Assembly (NCBI RefSeq): GCF_949628265.1
Contig: NC_088790.1
Location: 7,196,545 to 7,260,544 of the forward strand
DNA length: 64,000 nucleotides
Direction: 5' to 3'
Origin: Cloeon dipterum
Lineage: Eukaryota; Arthropoda; Insecta; Ephemeroptera; Baetidae
The notes beneath the pieces are model-generated. The model ran no database searches. It was given only the letters and a program-made list of their open reading frames with translations, and was not told where the DNA came from. Positions 13,609-25,800 of the stretch are shown piece by piece. The position numbers and the translations under genes are program-made. Every line of letters begins with the position of its first letter. Position 1 is the first letter of the stretch.

Positions 13609-13625
13609 AATAATAATAATAATAA
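13609..13625. repeat. (AAT)n microsatellite
   Basis: Five to six AAT units in a row, 145 bases before the second dispersed-repeat copy. Confidence 0.85.
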
Positions 13626-13770
13626 ACACGGTCATACATGATGTTCCACGAACAACTTGCTTTGGGCCTATTAGTCCAACAAATTTACAGCATCAAATTT
13701 AATTTCATTAAATTTTTTTTTCAGTGGTTGATTTTTCTATTTGATCTGATCTTAAAATATATGATAACAT

Positions 13771-13906
13771 TGGCCCTTCAGTGGGCTGGGTCCCTGTGCG
13801 GCCTGGTGCACCCATGTTATCCGTTTGCGGTGTTATTGGGACCCGGGTTTCAGCATTCGTGCTAGTGCAGTGCGCGCCCTTCCCGGTCCTCAGACAGGGA
13901 TAAAAA
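13771..13906 (+). repeat. Dispersed repeat, copy 2
   Basis: Nearly identical to 692-830 and in the same orientation: the same start (TGGCCCTT), core and end (GACAGGGATAAAAA). The left flank is plain AT-rich DNA, so this copy probably shows the true left limit of the shared unit. The right flank is A-rich (GAGCAGAAACAAATCCAAATAAAT). The 13-kb distance, shared orientation and clean ends argue for two insertions of one family rather than a local tandem duplication. Confidence 0.75.
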
Positions 13907-15166
13907 GAGCAGAAACAAATCCAAATAAATATTTTTCCATCTGTCCAGTAGATCATTATTGATTTTAATTTTATCAAGCTTGCCTCACAAGTTTTGCTAA
14001 ATCTTTGATATCACTTTGCAGTATCTAAAATGAAAAGCATAATAAGCACCAGCCAATAAATCTTCTGAATTGGCTGAAATATAGTTTTAAGTTTTCAATC
14101 AATCTATAATTCAAAAACTATAATTGCGGAACAAGCCTGTTACATCGATGGTCTTGATATGTGCTAACTAAAGGGCGTTGGGCAGCTCAAACGAACTTGT
14201 GCATTAATATTGTTGATGAAAAATATTGTGCGTGTGCGCTGTATGATTGTGCATTAATGTGTCGCTGCTCACACATGATTTATTTATTGGTCGCGTTGTT
14301 GGGAATCGTGAATAAACTGAATTGCGTGTTTAGCCCCAAATTGTGAAGAATGGGTGGCACGCACCGCAAAGCAAGCGGCTTGTTTGCGGCTCGCGCTTCG
14401 GTTGGTTTGCAAAAAGCGGCTGCCTCTTGTTTGCTATGATGAAATGTTTTTGTTATTCCGCGCTGTACAGAGACACGTGCTGCCAGCCGGGTGGCTCAAA
14501 ATTGTGTTGTTAGCGGCCAATTAACAGCATTTGCTTCCAAGATTATTATGCTCTGCTGGCGTGCTTTGTGCAAGCAAGCAGGGCTAATTTGTTGGTGAGC
14601 TGCGCAATGTCACTCTTTTCAGAACACAACCACAAACCCCAAATGATTTCCATACACCAATCCTTTTTGCATCCTTCTTTAATTTGTATAATACAGCTAA
14701 ATAATCACATTTATGTTATTAAATTTGAAATGTAACAATTCCCGTCAAATTAAATTTTAAAAAGCATTATATATAGCTTTATTTCTTACAAATACTAATA
14801 AAATACTATTTAAAATTAAATTGCAATTAAAAGGAATATGGAATAATCAAAGCGGGCCTTTCCTATTTCATTTGAAATTGGAAGGTAAATTGCACGAAAG
14901 AGGAAAGGGAAATTAAAGATTAGGAAGTAAAAATAGAAGGGGATTTGCCAAAATGATGAAATAATTTTGACGGGTTTAATTTAAATTCTGCAGCACTTTG
15001 GGAACCCATTAATAGTTTTATCTTTGCAACTTTTAGACAATTCACTTGAGAAGAAGCAGTGAAATTTGGGTTTGAGAGAAAGCAAATAATTCTTCATTCC
15101 TATTATATAAAAAATACGCTTTAATATCATAAATACAAACGAAATAATGTAATATAAATCCTAAAC
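13907..15166. other. AT-rich stretch, no gene seen
   Basis: Mostly AT-rich, with a GC-richer patch at about 14340-14600. No supported exon or RNA gene. The last ten bases (15158-15167, ATCCTAAACC) repeat the inner edge of the right arm of the adjacent foldback element. Confidence 0.55.
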
Positions 15167-15324
15167 CTGATGGTAGAACTGATGTTTTTAATTGGTTTAG
15201 GATTTATTATTATTAATAATAATATTAATTATTTATTTTATTATTATTATTTATTTTATAATATTAATTATTTATTATTAATAATATATCCTAAACCAAT
15301 TAAAAACATCAATTCTACCATCAG
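15167..15324. mobile_element. Foldback MITE, 37-bp inverted arms
   Basis: The left arm (15167-15203) starts CTGATGGTAGAA and the right arm (15288-15324) ends TTCTACCATCAG. The 37-bp arms are inverted repeats with a single mismatch (C at 15179). The 84-bp centre is almost pure A/T, built from TTATTA/TAATAA words, and is itself roughly self-complementary, so the whole 158 bp can fold into one hairpin. No transposase is encoded; the Asn/Tyr/Ile-rich open frame across it comes from the AT repeat. No clean target-site duplication was found. The near-perfect arms suggest a recent insertion or ongoing homogenisation. Confidence 0.75.
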
Positions 15325-18300
15325 CTTACTCTGTATGGCTTGCAAAAGAAAATATGGGTAAATTTATTTGAAAAAACGTGTCGCAAAGCATACGATTCCT
15401 CTCCTTTTTACGAGTGGCGTTGTCAATTAGAGTGGCAATTACTCTAATTGGTGACAAATATCTGTGAAAACAGCAAAAGAAGGAGACAAGAACTAGCGAA
15501 GTACGACTGCTTTCATCTTTCGCAGAGTGCTGATTGGTATCTTTTTGAAAAGCGAGAACAACTTTGCTCGCTCCTTGATTCGCAGACTTGACACAAAATA
15601 AACACACAATCCGCAAAGTTTCCTTTTAAAAGCAGCCTTCTAACCGGTGCCAGCTTTCACCTTCATAATGCCTCAAATGGGCTTTTAGAACAGTTTGCTG
15701 TTAAATTATGAACGAATAGACTTGAAACTTGTTGGTTTGTTTGAAATAAAGCTACTTGAACAACACTTAAGATTTGATTGCTTTTATTAGTTTTTATGTT
15801 TATATTTAGAGATAGTAACCATCAACCATCTTTGAGGATCCGGAAACACTTATCATTTTTACTAAATGAATTCCCAAGGGAAAAATAATTTCAAAATAAA
15901 CTGTATTTATGATCTAAATAAAAAAATCTGCGTATTGTGAACTCTTTCTGAAAAAAATCGTTAGGATGCTCATTTTTGCCAGAGAAAGATAAACATTACC
16001 CAACCAGAATTTAACTGAAGCGTATTTTCTACATTAACTCCAAAATAAGAAATTCGCAGGCACGGGAGTGCTCAACAATCTGCATGTTTGTGCGCTGAAA
16101 CTCAAATCAAGCCAGCCTGAGCAAAACTCGTGTTATGTTAAAAGTTTTTGCCAAATTAGAGGCGAACCGCGTGTGCTCCCATCTATATCGTACATCTTGT
16201 TGCAAATCTCTCCGCCCCCACATCTCACCAACATAATTTATTTTTTGTCTGCGCCCACTCTCATCACGAACGGGCACGTACCGTGGCGAGGGTGAATGCA
16301 CAGAAAAAAGATAGTAAGGTGGTCTGGCCAAAATAATTAAACGCAAGAGACACACGTAACGTTACTAATATACACAAACGACGACCGCTGTTAAATTAGA
16401 AGGATGCTGCAAGTTTTGAGCAGGTTTTTCTCCCGTGATTGTTAATGGTATGCTGTTGTATATTTCATCTGAATTTTAATTTATCAAGCACGCAAATGCC
16501 AACACATGAAGATTTGGGATACTAATTACGCAACTTTTAATGTCACGAAGAAAGTGATAAAAATTGCTAGATCAGCAATCAGAACTAAAAATCGCCAATA
16601 TAAATTATTTTTTTAAATAGCCCAGTATATTGTTGAGTGTATCACTTGCACTGAGGACTATGGATGCACGATGCAGACGAGCCACAGCTTTTGTTTCATA
16701 CTTTCAAATTGTGCTTTAAGATGAAGGCTGAAGTGCTTTGTTCTATTTTCAACCGGCAGCACTGTGACTTTGTTCAACAAAAAGCAAAGCGGCAATGAAA
16801 ATGTGGAACAATTTAATTTTCATAATCCTGCCATTGTGGAACGAAGGAGGCAATAAAAGAAAGTACGGTGGCGATATTATTTATCTGTTTCGGGAGTCTT
16901 TTTTGCTTTCGTAAACGTTAGCAAGCCGGCCACTGCGCCGCGACCACTGCGGAGAGGAGCCAGAGAATAAGAATCAAGAGAGAATAATACGGCGTCCCAT
17001 TTTGCGGGGACACACAAAGCACTATAGATAGTATCAGGTACGGTACGGAAAATAAGCGCAGCTTTGGTCCACAGAGCTATTAATCATGAACGCTGAATCT
17101 GAACGGGCGAGCTGCATATCTGAATTTCAATACAAAGGGCGACGGAGGTCCTCGCCCAGCTTGCTGCTGCGTCCACCCGTGTGTCGGAGATGCCTTAGGC
17201 AAATGCAAAAAAGCCGCATGATTTAAATTTCGCTGCGTAAGTACTGCCCGCCAGCAAAATGGCAAGGAGATAAGACCTATGAGAACGTGTTTTTTCACAT
17301 TAGAATAACTTTGACTGCGTGCATACAAATATTACCAGATTTATAAGCTATTGCAAGATAATTAGTGCTGGATTTGTTTTAAAAGCCTCTTGAAATCAAA
17401 GTTACAAAACCTTTTAGTTTTTACTACGCAGATTTTCTCGGTCACCCGTAATTTTGTGGTTTCATTAAGAACGATTCAAAAGACCGGTCTTCTTTATTTT
17501 TCCTTCTATAGTTTCGACTGACCACTCAACCCTATTTCAATTTGTAAATTAGTTAGCTATAATTAATAGGACCATTGCTTTGCATCCGGAGACACGACTA
17601 TAATTTAAGTGTTTCGTTAAATAAACAAAAATAGTTCCGATTTTAATGAACATTAATTTCCACAAATTAATTTCATATCTTGCAGTCAAAATTTACACTT
17701 TTATAAATTTGGCAAGTTGATAATAAACAATTCTTAAAAGTATCAAAATTTTAGTGTGAAAAGTGAAGGTACTCTTTTTTTGCAAATCGACTGAGGCTGC
17801 ACCACAAAGAACAATCAAGTTGTTGAATGTGTTGACTCTTTTCTGTTTCCCCTCTTGGCGGTAGTTGCGCTTAATTGAATTTGTTGGGCGCCTTGCAGCG
17901 AAAGCTGATTAGCCTTCATCTTAGTGTGCAGCAGAGCACGAAACCAGCGGCAGCACTTAATAACTCCGACTGCTGCTGAGGTTGCACGCAGAGAGGCTCA
18001 ATCCACAGTGCAGCGGAATTCACCGCGACAGCCATTTCTCGTCTTGCCTGCTGCATTTGTGTGCACCCTTTGCTCTGGGAATCGAGTGACAAAGACAGAA
18101 ACACACAATGGAGTGAACCTCTGACATCGTCGCTCTCCAGCGCGAAGACGACCAACGAACGGAAATTGGAGCGCGGCAATAAGTCATAATTGCAGAGAGC
18201 GATGAGGTGCGCGCGTAATTAATTTTAATTCGTGAATGCAGCCAGCGTTGTTGATAATTGCTCTTCGAACCACCTTAGGTTTTGCATTTCAAAAGAGAAA

Positions 18301-18728
18301 ATGAAGATTCTTCGTTCTCCATGCTGGGAAGAAGCAGAAGCACCACAGGTGTATTTTAGTTTAGAGTTTAACTGGAAGTTTCGTCACCATCCAGCTTGCA
18401 ACTCAAATTTAAAGGGAAATATTTAAATGAACCAAGCTAAACTATTCACTGTGTGATTTTCACCTTGCAGAGTAAAAATAAAAATGTTTCCTTTTTGCTG
18501 CGGTTTATTTTACAAGGCTAAAATTTTTGGAGAGCTTGATTTTTAAGCTGCATTTGCACTTCAAGACACTTAGGCTATGTGCGCTGCTCAATTACTTCGT
18601 TCGACTCTCCTCTCGAATTTGGGAGAATCGCGACTGCTACTTTAAGGTTTGCACTTTTCCTGGAAGCGATTTGACCAAAACCAGGGAGAAAGAAACTAAA
18701 TAAAGAAAAATCCTTGTAATACATGGAT
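15325..18728. other. Gene-poor stretch downstream of the GST gene
   Basis: No supported exon. One small hairpin (15424-15450) is noted separately. The 3' end abuts the poly(A) signal of the convergent GST gene. Moderately GC-rich islands at about 16900-17200 and 17900-18200 carry short open frames without splice or domain support. Confidence 0.55.
15424..15450. repeat. Small hairpin, 10-bp stem
   Basis: CAATTAGAGT and ACTCTAATTG form perfect arms around a 7-base loop (GGCAATT), about 100 bases from the foldback element. It may be chance in AT-rich DNA. Confidence 0.6.
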
Positions 18729-18734
18729 TTTATT
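18729..18734 (-). terminator. Poly(A) signal of the GST gene
   Basis: AATAAA on the minus strand begins at the last base of the GST stop codon (TGA at 18736-18734). I saw no better signal just downstream, so cleavage about 10-30 bases later would leave a very short 3' UTR. Confidence 0.6.
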
Positions 18735-19745
18735 CAATTTTCTGATGCCATCAATTTTTGAATGCCAGCATGAAGCGCGTCAATCCCCTTTTGGTTGGCA
18801 TCATCATATCCCTTCAAATTTTTCTTGCAATTCTGCAGCCACTTCACGACGTTGGGATAGTTCTTCAATTTGCATTGTTCAAATAGCTGTTTGAGGAGAA
18901 TGATAATCATAATAGTTTGAGTCCACCATGTAATCAATTACCTCTAAATTAGAAACCCCTGCAGCAAGTGAGATGTCTGCGATGGTAGCAGTTTCGCAAG
19001 CGACCCATTCATTGCCTTCGAGGAACGTGTTCAGCAGGTCAAGTGCTTCGCCCAGCTTTTTTACTGATTCCTCGTCACTAACCTTTTCGGCGGCGAATTT
19101 GTTCATCTAATTGCAAGGCAGAAAATAATATTAAGATACTGGAGGTATATTCAATGATTTTGTTTACAAAAGCACCAAGCCTGGGATGGAAATATCCTGC
19201 ATCGAAGTTGAGCCTTGCATCTACGAGCGCTCGTTTCTTTGGGTCTAAAGGGTACAGAGCGTTGTCAGCTTTGCCATACTGGTTCACTAAGTACTGCAAA
19301 ATGGCGCGGCTAGAATGGCAGAATAAAAAATTCTGATGTGAGATTACTCAAATCTTTAAAAAAAATATTTTACCTCTCCCAAAGGACAAAGTCACCATCT
19401 TTTAAAGTTGGCAGGCAATGTTGAGGGTTGATCTATGAAATTTATAAAAAATATCAGTCAGTTTGTAGGATGTAAAATTATTATTTACTTTGACGAAATC
19501 AGGATTCAGAGTCTCCTTGGCGAGGAGGTCTAATCGTTTCAGCTTTAGTTTGATGTTCAGGGCAGCAGCCGTGAGAAGGACAGCTCTGCACGGAGCACTT
19601 CGTTCGTCATAGTACAGAACCAGCTTTCCAGACCTATTTAGAAATACATAATTAATTAAATTAATAATAATTACATCATTTGAATGATAAATTCAGATGA
19701 TAATAAATCGTAAGATTTCACTCACTTCGAACTACTAGAACCCAT
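18734..19745 (-). CDS. Glutathione S-transferase, Delta/Epsilon class, six exons
   Basis: Minus-strand exons: 19745-19726, 19633-19489, 19432-19374, 19309-19168, 19106-18942, 18886-18734 (684 nt, 227 aa plus stop). Every intron is GT-AG, 55-92 nt, and the frame closes throughout. The N-terminal thioredoxin-like domain has the insect motif [10 protein letters not shown] with the expected catalytic Ser19, then NPQHCLPTL (cis-Pro63; the usual Thr is Cys) and the glutathione-contacting pair Glu74-Ser75 in LWESRAI. The C-terminal helical domain has FLEG and TIADISL (N-capping box) and ends QKLMASEN. The family conjugates glutathione to electrophiles as a cytosolic dimer. Odd: the start is about ten residues longer than usual, MGSSSSKSGK, and fits the N-myristoylation rule. 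No later Met could serve as start. Class seen from motifs; substrate unknown. Confidence 0.93.
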
Positions 19746-19766
19746 TGCGAGAGTTTTTGATCCACT

Positions 19767-19800
19767 AGTGAAAATGGCTAACGCGTATATCTTATTTATA
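19767..19800 (-). promoter_or_regulatory. GST core promoter: TATA box and initiator
   Basis: On the minus strand TATAAATA occupies 19800-19793. An initiator-like TCACT sits at 19771-19767, with its A at 19769, 31 bases below the first T of the TATA box. This is the usual TATA-to-start spacing. The predicted 5' UTR is about 24 nt before the ATG at 19745. This supports the exon 1 start and makes a further upstream coding exon unlikely. Confidence 0.7.
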
Positions 19801-22800
19801 CAGTTCATATCACTCCTTATTATCATTGACTTTTGATGCTGATGATATTATTATAAATAACAGATAATAATACACATGTTGATATAGATCAAACTTATAA
19901 TTTTTCTTTCTTATCGAGAAAATACTTAGAGGCCGTTTCATGATAAGACCGAATTTTGCATTAGTCACATAAAAAATTTGCGATTTAGTTGAATCAACAG
20001 AATGACTCATTCTTAATCTTACAAAGGCTTATAATTTGATATTTTAATTTAAGAATTCTGACTAATACAGCTGGCATTTAGCTATCGCACTGCACACAAT
20101 TGTGCAATATTGTATTATATTCAAATATTTAAAAGTTGGTGGACATGTGTCTATTTCAATGTGAAATGGGGTGTTATGATCTCCATATATCCATATTGTG
20201 TTTAATATCGATGGCATACCAAAGCACTCTAATGGATTTTCGAGGATCAACGACTATTTTTTTAAGATATTTCATGCTATGCATCTCTTACAATATTTTC
20301 TACAAGTTTGGAAATCATCGAAAATCATGAAGTTGTAAAAAAGCTGAATCGTTGACTGAAGTAGTGAACAGTCAATATTATTACAACCGCGAAAAATGGC
20401 TAAAAATCATTCAAACTAACAGTTAGAACTCTTTGAACGATAAGGTATAAGTAATAAGTAGGTAATTAGTATTTTTATAAATTTTTACTGACATTTGATT
20501 AAAATTTTTACACACGCTTCATATCTTGTACCACCTGTTAAAAATGAATTATTGAATATTTTGTCTGCCACTGATAGCATTTTTGCAATTTACAATTCAA
20601 AAGCAACCGTCTTCATTCAAGAGGCAGTTTTCGAAATGTGAGAATATTCAATTATCATGCGACGGACCGTTGTCACAGTATAGTTTCCATGCGAGCGATT
20701 CCACACAAGAGCGTGGGTAGAGGAAATAACCATTTGAGGGAAGACATGGCACAAGTGTCGTTGGCCGTCAACATCGATCAAAAGTGGCGGGAGATGCTCG
20801 CCCTGCTGAGAGGACTCGAATGCTGATCTTCCAGAGGCCTTCCTGCACGTAGATGTGGTTTGTATGCGCAGATAGAAAATTGATTGTCCCTTCTCATCTC
20901 GGCAAACCGCCGCAAAATGCTTCCGCAGATATGGGTTCGCCGGAGAGTGACGCGCTGTATCAAATATCTAGGTATCGCTTGCTTCGTTTCTATACGCCTT
21001 TTCCCTCATGAGTAATTCATGAACGTAGACGCACCAATGAATCCCTACAAATGAGCACAGGAATGATCCACTTTTCCACCGGCACCACTTTTCTCGACTG
21101 TCCTTCAAAATAGAAAGACACACGCCTCTAGCGACAATTCGGGGAGGTTGTCGGCATGAATTTCAACCTTGCTAACTGAGCTCTTTGATTTTCATCATAT
21201 AAAATGTTAAAAAATAGATTTAAATGTTTTTTACCATAATTTTTTAAGAGGAAAATCTACTTAGATACAAACATTTCAAGATTTTACGTCAAAATTTTTA
21301 TTCAGCGCAACTTGCTTCACTTTCAAGTTTAGCAGGTTGCATACTTTTTGATCTCTTGCAAACAGCACTGACGAATTGATTGCAATCAAGGGTGCAATTT
21401 GCTCATTAGCAAACACCTCGATTTACATAACAGTCACCTGCTATTTGAATCTTGAAACCCTTGCAAAGGTGTTCGCTCCGCCTGCAGGCTGGGGGTCGCT
21501 CGCCAATCTATCACTAGAAGCTATCCTAGCTGACAGGTAATTAGGTTATCCAAGGGTAATTGATGCCACGCACTAATCCACATCAGAGAGCAGCACGGGC
21601 GCGTTATTAATTACACAATCAGTTAGCGCACTGCCAGCCCACGTAATAAAAACCAACACGTGATGCACACATACATTTATAGTGCGGCGCTCTGGCGTTG
21701 GTGCTATTCATAAATTTTATAACTTTTCCAGCGAAAATGGGCTGAACTCGCTCTCGACAGAAAAAAGGTACTTCGCCCGGCCCCACTTTTTCCCATCATA
21801 TCGCACGCCCTTCTTTTTCCAAATTAATTTGGCCGCTCGCGTTGTTATTTACACCGAGCAGGATTATCCGAGCGTAGGAAGTGCGAGCTCCACTTTTTTA
21901 ATTAATTCCCTGTGAAGAGGGAGCATGCACTCGACCCTCTGTGCTACAACGCTTGTTATTCTGAGGTGTCCAGGTTTTTTGTCCACGCAGGGGAGAAATT
22001 GGCAGGCAGGCTATCAGTATTCAATCGATTACCTTGCTTAATTAATTAGCATTTTGTATAAGAAGCGTGAACTGATTATACTTTTTAAAAATTAATCTTG
22101 AGTAGTTATTTGGATTTCTTAAACTATTTGTAGCAATGGAGTCGACTTCAATTATCTTGAATTGTTTTCTAATAATTGTTGGTGACAAGAGATTTCACCT
22201 TTCCCATGAAACAAACAGCCGGGTCGTCTAATGGAACAGTAAATACGGCTAACTTTATCTAACTTTTTATCTAATTTTGGCAGTTTGCACTCTGTCCGTT
22301 TTGGGATCCAGGTAGAGTGGAGCACACGTCAGTCTGCGTGTCGGCGAGAGAGAGTGAGAGCTAGTGGTCCATGTTTATTGCGCGAATCATTAATGGCACA
22401 TGTCCCTTCCAGTTATAGTTGTTGCTGGTTAGTTGGCTGAATAAACTGCGCTGTTGTTTTTGCCGACAAGGGGATTATATAAGCGCGCACGTCAATATTT
22501 GGACTGGTCCAAAAGGAGACTGCTAAGAGGAGGCTGCAAAAAATACATTACGCCCGCATCAACACGCAATAAGTTTGTAAGCAGACGGGAAACCAGCAAA
22601 GCTGACACCACTCAGGAAAATGAAAATTTAAAAATATAGTTCAGCATTAAATTATCGTACGGACAGCCAATTTCAGGACTGCGCAAATTGTAAATTTTTC
22701 AAGTTAGTTTGAAAGTAATGGGCGTGTGTGCCCTCTTTTCTAACGCCAAAGACACCAAGCAATCAGAAACTGCCTGCAGCAACGCGAAGAAAACGCGCTG

Positions 22801-25800
22801 TTTTCTAGTGTCTGACGTATTGACTTTCAATTAAAGCAGCTGCACCTGATTGATAGCTTCAGCGCAGCAACACCTTGATGAATCACGGGTTGCTAGGTCG
22901 ATCGATGCTCCGGACGACGGCAGGTTTCTCGCAAATAATGGCTCCCCAGGGCGCGTGCGGTCTGCTCGACCAACCCTTCCTCTCACCGTACTGCCGGCAT
23001 TCGTGGGTCAAGAATTTCTCACCTCCGAAGCTGCAACACCACAAATTCTTTGCCGCTCAGCCCGGAAACCCCCAATTGACGATCGTACTGGGCCAATAAT
23101 TAGTTCAAACAGCAGTGATCTTTTCAGCAGCTTCTAATTCGACCCAAATAAAAACTTTTCCCACTCACAAATACAGAACTCACTAATTTTACGAAATCAG
23201 CTGATTGCGCCCCTTCATTGATTTCCCACTTATTTTTCTTTCTACGGTATTACGGAAAATGCGTAAAAACATGATTTTATTATTTATAAGAGCAGATTAC
23301 CTGGAATTTTAGCATTCAAGGTGAGAATAAAGTAAATTCCGAAGTAAAATCAGGGGAATCAGATCACAGATTTGACGCACCTCAATAAACCAGTGCGAAG
23401 GTCTCGTCTCGTTGCCAGAATTTATGTCCACTTCCGTCATGTTTTTACAGCGCATTGGTGGAACGGTCTATTTTAGTCCGCAGGCGATGAAATTGCAAAT
23501 TGTTTGGCGACTGTGTGCTTGCGCTCAGGAAACGCCAAGGCGAGTCCCTGAAGGGACATAACTTCACTTTATGCTAGGCACCCTAACAGCGCAATAGTGA
23601 TAAACTGCCCTCTCGATCCACTTTGGGCCAACTCCAGGTCGAAGACGCGCGTCGTCCTCTTTTACCGATGGGGCCAAATCTATTGCGCCAAAATGCAGAG
23701 CCCGCGCTTTATTTCAGCACAATCATTTTTCACACTTTTATCCAACCGCTGCAGGCAAAGGCCTCTGCAGACGTTTTTCTTTTCTGGGCAAAATGCACTT
23801 TAACGTGTGCTATCCTGCGGCAACCGAGGGGAAGGCGGAGAAAAAAACTAACTTTTCGCATCAAATCATGTCACGGAACGTACACTCTTTGTAAAAAGCA
23901 ATAAATTCAAAGCGGCTTACCCAGAGCAAGGGAAGATCAATATGGAGATTAGATTGAGTAAGGTAAATACGCCGGCGGAGAGTGGATTGAGCAGGATGAG
24001 AATGTGGTTAGTGACCTGGAGGCGGCGAGACCAGAGAATGCTCTCTTGTGATTAAATGGGTCGGGCGGGCTTTCCATAAAACCGGCCCGAATGAATACTT
24101 AGTTGTGTGTGTGTCGTTCCTTTGAGTGACACACACCCACCGACCTTCGGCCAGAGGCAGTCAGAGTGCGTCTTCCGCTGGCCAGTAAAAATGAAGAGCA
24201 CCGCCGCACCATAATATGAGCACCTCGGCCCATTACGAGGACATGTCGCAATTGTGGCCGACGACGATACGGTCTCGGAAGCGAGGCCTAAAGTGCTTGA
24301 ACCGCAGCCTCTGTAAGCAGCAGATTGCAATAACGGCTCCGAGCCGTGCCCGAAATCGCGGCTAGAGACGCACTTTTGATTTTTATAATGCCATGTTGTG
24401 CGGTCGTAAAAACGCGCTTTGTGTGTTGTCTACTAGCCACCGAGTGCGTGTGTAGCTTTCGATGGAGCAGTTTTGCTATTGATCGGTCACGCTTGCCCGT
24501 ATACGGCTGCGGCGGATTACTGAAATCTAAAATGAAAAAGCGAGCACTAAGCTCTGACTGTTGGAGATGAAAATCCAACAGCATGCTTTTAAGTACTGAA
24601 ATACACGTTACGCGGTAAAATTTTGCGATACAAATTCACATCGGACTGCTTAAATGTGAAAAAGGACACAAATATGCAAAAAAATCTTAATTAATACAGA
24701 CAATCAATTCATGAAATTATATAGCTGGACAGACGCACAATTTAAATGCTTTCAGACTTTGAGTTACATTATTTAAATCAAATTAAAATCTCTGGAAACC
24801 ATATTTAATATTCTAATTAACTTCTAACCATTCTAACAATAATCAGGAGCATATATAACCAACATGATTTTTGCAATTACTTGTTGTATGCATTCAATTT
24901 GGAAATGCAAGCAAAATCCGATAGTTGATTATAGCAGGATTCGCAAGACTTTTCAAAAATTTATTTGGTGTAGTAATTGACAGGATTTGACCATGTTAAT
25001 TATTAGTTTTGACCAGAACAGAAAGTAAGTTAAAAAAGTACAACTCCAAAAAACGTGACATTCGATCTCAGAGATGTATTTTGTAAAAAGGGGAAAACTC
25101 ATCTGACTGTCTAAATTTACTTTTAATCCATCTAAATTGGGGATTCAATTGACCCATAAAGTCATAAACGGTCGTGTTTTAGGTCTAAACCCGTTTAAAA
25201 TTACAAACCCTCTGACAAAAGAAAAGTCATTTTTAAGTAAAGTCTATGCAAACTTCGCTTAAATGAATTATTTTGTACCGTTGTATTAGTTAATTGGCTG
25301 AAGACCGGATTTGACACGTAAATTATCTAAAGATAGGAAAATGAGCTTCTATCTTTGTAATAATACTTTACCATGACAATTACGACACATTTCACTATTT
25401 TTCCAACGCGGCGCAAACACTTTTGTCTGGTTTCGTCTCGTGGCAACGTAAAACACCGGGTAATGTTCACCGTCCTCAAATACATATTTGTGTAAGATCC
25501 TCGCGAACAAAAGTTAATTTATTCATTTATGAATTATTATTTGTTCAATTAATTGAAAATGAGATCAATAGAATTTAAACTTCATCGTTCTTTTAAACCG
25601 CTTTTCCCTGATTCCGTTGAATCGTTTAGAGAAGCACCAATATGTCTTGTAACTAACAATAAGCTATCAATATAATTCTCTATTTCTGCAAATTATTGTT
25701 AAGTGCGATTGAGAGGAATCACAAGAGCGGTATGCTTTCATTATTACATTACTAAGCCATCAAGCAGATAGAAAATTATCAAACAGCCCTCCAGTTTCAC

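Larger units (their letters stand above)
5252..13770. other. Long gene-poor stretch with two weak coding candidates
   Basis: About 8.5 kb without a supported gene. The block 5540-5860 is GC/CpG-richer and contains the candidate first exon at 5658-5708. A signal-peptide-like open frame lies on the minus strand at 7750-7980. Short CT-rich sequence occurs around 10218-10242 and an AAT run at 13609-13625. I saw no other structure that I could support. Confidence 0.5.

Noticed and set aside
20638..20963. Coding-like segment (AQVSLAVNIDQKWREMLALL and following) with open frames on both strands
   Set aside because: It looked a little like a transposon or host exon, but the frame closes quickly, there are no splice sites and no motif could be matched.
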